A stretch of DNA of 7,465 bases from Flavobacteriaceae bacterium (lineage in GTDB: Bacteria; Bacteroidota; Bacteroidia; Flavobacteriales; Flavobacteriaceae). Every line of letters begins with the position of its first letter. Position 1 is the first letter of the stretch. The notes beneath the pieces were generated by a model. The model saw nothing but the letters and a program-made list of their open reading frames with translations, was not told where the DNA came from and ran no database searches. The stretch is from contig JABDPL010000251.1 of assembly GCA_013042825.1 (NCBI GenBank), forward strand, positions 1 to 7,465. The letters are read 5' to 3'. Below are positions 6,153 through 7,465 of this stretch, piece by piece. Both the position numbers and the translations under genes were made by a program.

Positions 6153-7465
6153 TTATCTGTTAATGTATATCCAACCCACCTTCGGTTCTTGTCCGTCTGC
6201 GAGATCAAGGACATAGTAGTACGTTCCTACAGGTAACATCTCACCTACATTCAGTACGCTTCGTCCATTGGAAATTCCATCGAATTCGTTGAAATATCCT
6301 CGTTTCTCGTAGACGATATTACCCCAGCGGTTATAGATCTCGAGCGTGTTCTCAGGATAGTTCTCGATACAATTTATTACGAGTGTATCATTCACGCCGT
6401 CACCATTTGGCGAGAACTCGTTGAATATTAACAGGCATCCAAGATCTGTCACTGTTGGATCATCTTCAGTATTGCCATCGAAATCATCGCCATCATCACT
6501 TACATCATCGACCACATCGAAATTCGGTCCAACACCCATACCAAGTACACTGTTGCTTACTCCACCCTGCGTTACCGCATCCTGGGTGATGATGAACGTA
6601 GCACTGTAAGTAGCTATCTCACCTGGTATTAATGTACCTTCTATACTTCCAAGATCTGCACTGTCGAACGATGGTCCGGTGGTCAGGGTCAATGGGTTTC
6701 CATTGATATCCATGAAGGTATCCACTAGGCTAACATCAGTAAGCGTTACATTTCCTGTATTTTCAACATAGATGGTGTAGTAAATAATATCTCCCACATC
6801 GGTTCCGAAGGTATCGGCAATCTTGGTTAGCTCGATGGCCGCGGTACAATCGGCCGTAGTCGTTACCGGCTCGGTAATACTATTCGGATCATAAGAACAG
6901 GGATCGAACGGATCGGTTCCGTCAAATACCTCGATTTCATCAAGCACACCATCGCCATCACAATCTACTCCTGCCGTAATTGGCTCTGTTATATCGGATA
7001 CATTGTAATCACAAGGATCACTAGGATCGGTACCATTACCAACTTCAGTCACATCAAGGACACCATCACCGTCACAATCTATTCCAGCCGTAATTGGCTC
7101 AGTTATATCGGCTACATTGTAGTCACAAGGATCATTAGGATCGGTTCCACTGCCAACTTCAGTAACATCAAGCACACCATCGCCATCACAATCAACTGTT
7201 GCTGTAATTGGCTCAGTTATGTCAACGACATTGTAGTCACAAGGATCGGTAGGATCAGTACCGACAGCAACTTCCGTTGAATCAAGCACACCATCACCAT
7301 CACAATCAACGCCTGAGGTTATTGGTTCTGTAATATCGACCACGTTATAATCACAAGAATCGTTCGGGTCGGTTCCAACACCAATCTCCGTTACATCCAG
7401 GACTCCATCACCATCACAATCAGTATTGGCAGTAATTGGCTCAGTGATATCGGCAACATTGTAAT
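6153..7465 (-). CDS. T9SS-secreted surface protein: calcium-loop repeats, DUF11-like domain, type B CTD (5' end outside window)
   Basis: The frame is open from the right edge to TAA at 6153-6155, giving the last 436 residues of a larger protein. The N-terminus and signal peptide are not visible, and the GTG at 7343 is an ordinary Val codon inside a repeat, not a start. From the N-terminal side there are: a 38-residue tandem array with loops DCDGDGVLDVTE and two cysteines per unit (bacterial TSP type-3-like); a DUF11/conserved-repeat beta domain with IELTKIADTFGTDVGDIIYY and VENTGNVTLTDVSLVDTF (about 6441-6842); and a 95-residue gliding-motility-type CTD. The last marks the protein for export across the outer membrane by the T9SS and surface attachment or release. 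It probably serves adhesion, gliding or surface-layer formation, but no ligand can be named. It heads the visible part of an operon with its PorP/SprF partner and a PorE-like protein. Its promoter lies outside the window. Confidence 0.92.
   Translation of the reverse strand, partial: YNVADITEPITANTDCDGDGVLDVTEIGVGTDPNDSCDYNVVDITEPITSGVDCDGDGVLDSTEVAVGTDPTDPCDYNVVDITEPITATVDCDGDGVLDVTEVGSGTDPNDPCDYNVADITEPITAGIDCDGDGVLDVTEVGNGTDPSDPCDYNVSDITEPITAGVDCDGDGVLDEIEVFDGTDPFDPCSYDPNSITEPVTTTADCTAAIELTKIADTFGTDVGDIIYYTIYVENTGNVTLTDVSLVDTFMDINGNPLTLTTGPSFDSADLGSIEGTLIPGEIATYSATFIITQDAVTQGGVSNSVLGMGVGPNFDVVDDVSDDGDDFDGNTEDDPTVTDLGCLLIFNEFSPNGDGVNDTLVINCIENYPENTLEIYNRWGNIVYEKRGYFNEFDGISNGRSVLNVGEMLPVGTYYYVLDLADGQEPKVGWIYINR
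6156..6440 (-). other. T9SS type B C-terminal sorting domain (gliding-motility-associated CTD)
   Basis: The final 95 residues of the surface protein contain the hallmarks of this domain: FNEFSPNGDGVNDTL near its start, LEIYNRWGNIVYE in the middle, FDGISNGR, then LPVGTYYYVLDL and a terminal GWIYINR. This order is characteristic of the TIGR04131-type domain, which is recognised by the T9SS translocon and, unlike type A CTDs, usually needs a cognate PorP/SprF protein. Such a protein is encoded directly downstream. Confidence 0.95.
6852..7465 (-). repeat. Exact-period 114-bp coding tandem repeat (38-residue calcium-loop units)
   Basis: Five complete in-frame units (6852-6965, 6966-7079, 7080-7193, 7194-7307, 7308-7421) and the start of a sixth (7422-7465) repeat with a constant 114-bp period; the array continues beyond the window. 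Each unit starts with DCDGDGVLD, fitting the calcium-loop pattern DxDxDGxxDxxE, followed by GTDPxDPCDYN and DITEPIT. Cys at unit positions 2 and 23 is kept in every full copy. Differences include synonymous third-position changes and substitutions clustered at unit positions 10-15, 20, 28 and 36-38. The unit nearest the DUF11-like domain is the most divergent (DEIEVFDG, DPCSYDPNSITEPVTTT), as is common for a terminal copy. One unit has Ser for Pro at position 22 (DPNDSCDYN, near 7357). Confidence 0.95.

Noticed and set aside
2637..6609. Other plus-strand frames (2637-2966, 3464-3658, 3607-3834, 5802-5999, 6421-6609)
   Set aside because: Each is antisense to a clearly identified gene, and the one at 6421-6609 is a low-complexity Ser/Thr/Pro product of the complementary Asp/Gly codons.
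7341..7343. GTG as the start of a 396-residue protein
   Set aside because: The frame stays open with the same repeat to the window edge; this GTG is a Val inside a repeat unit.
6852..7465. CRISPR-like array
   Set aside because: The units are contiguous, coding, 114 bp long and without spacers, and the reading frame is unbroken.

Overview
The window looks like a chromosomal segment of a member of the Bacteroidota, most probably a marine-type Flavobacteriaceae. The main evidence is a PorP/SprF-family protein, a cargo protein ending in a type IX secretion system (T9SS) type B sorting domain, an OmpA protein with PorE-like architecture, and a DUF4369 lipoprotein. The lack of Shine-Dalgarno-like leaders also fits. 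There are no RNA genes, insertion sequences, CRISPR arrays or broken genes, and no gene-free stretch longer than about 100 bases.

Layout. (1) At the left edge, on the + strand, lies the C-terminal end of a DUF819 (YjcL-like) membrane protein, followed after 20 nt by a small DUF4369 lipoprotein. (2) Converging on it is a tight minus-strand cluster in transcription order idi (isopentenyl-diphosphate isomerase), a PTPS/QueD-family enzyme, manA (mannose-6-phosphate isomerase) and an 88-residue helical protein of unknown function. The first three are separated by only 1 and 4 nt. (3) An intrinsic terminator with a perfectly palindromic stem (3189-3217) separates this cluster from a second minus-strand operon. 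(4) That operon reads, in transcription order, a large surface protein (its N-terminal part lies beyond the right edge), a PorP/SprF-like outer-membrane protein, and a TPR/beta-propeller/OmpA protein.

How the genes work together. The right half is a self-contained T9SS cargo cassette. The secreted protein carries a 38-residue calcium-loop repeat array, a DUF11-like beta domain and a type B C-terminal domain (CTD). Its probable dedicated outer-membrane partner (PorP/SprF) and a peptidoglycan-binding OmpA/PorE-like anchor follow. The left minus-strand operon is housekeeping metabolism (isoprenoid, pterin and mannose/fructose phosphate steps) with no obvious single pathway. The most notable points are the exact 114-bp tandem array that runs off the window, the CxxxxxHGH signature of the pterin enzyme (BH4-type PTPS rather than the queuosine QueD pattern), and a DUF4369 lipoprotein that stops where relatives continue into a thioredoxin domain.
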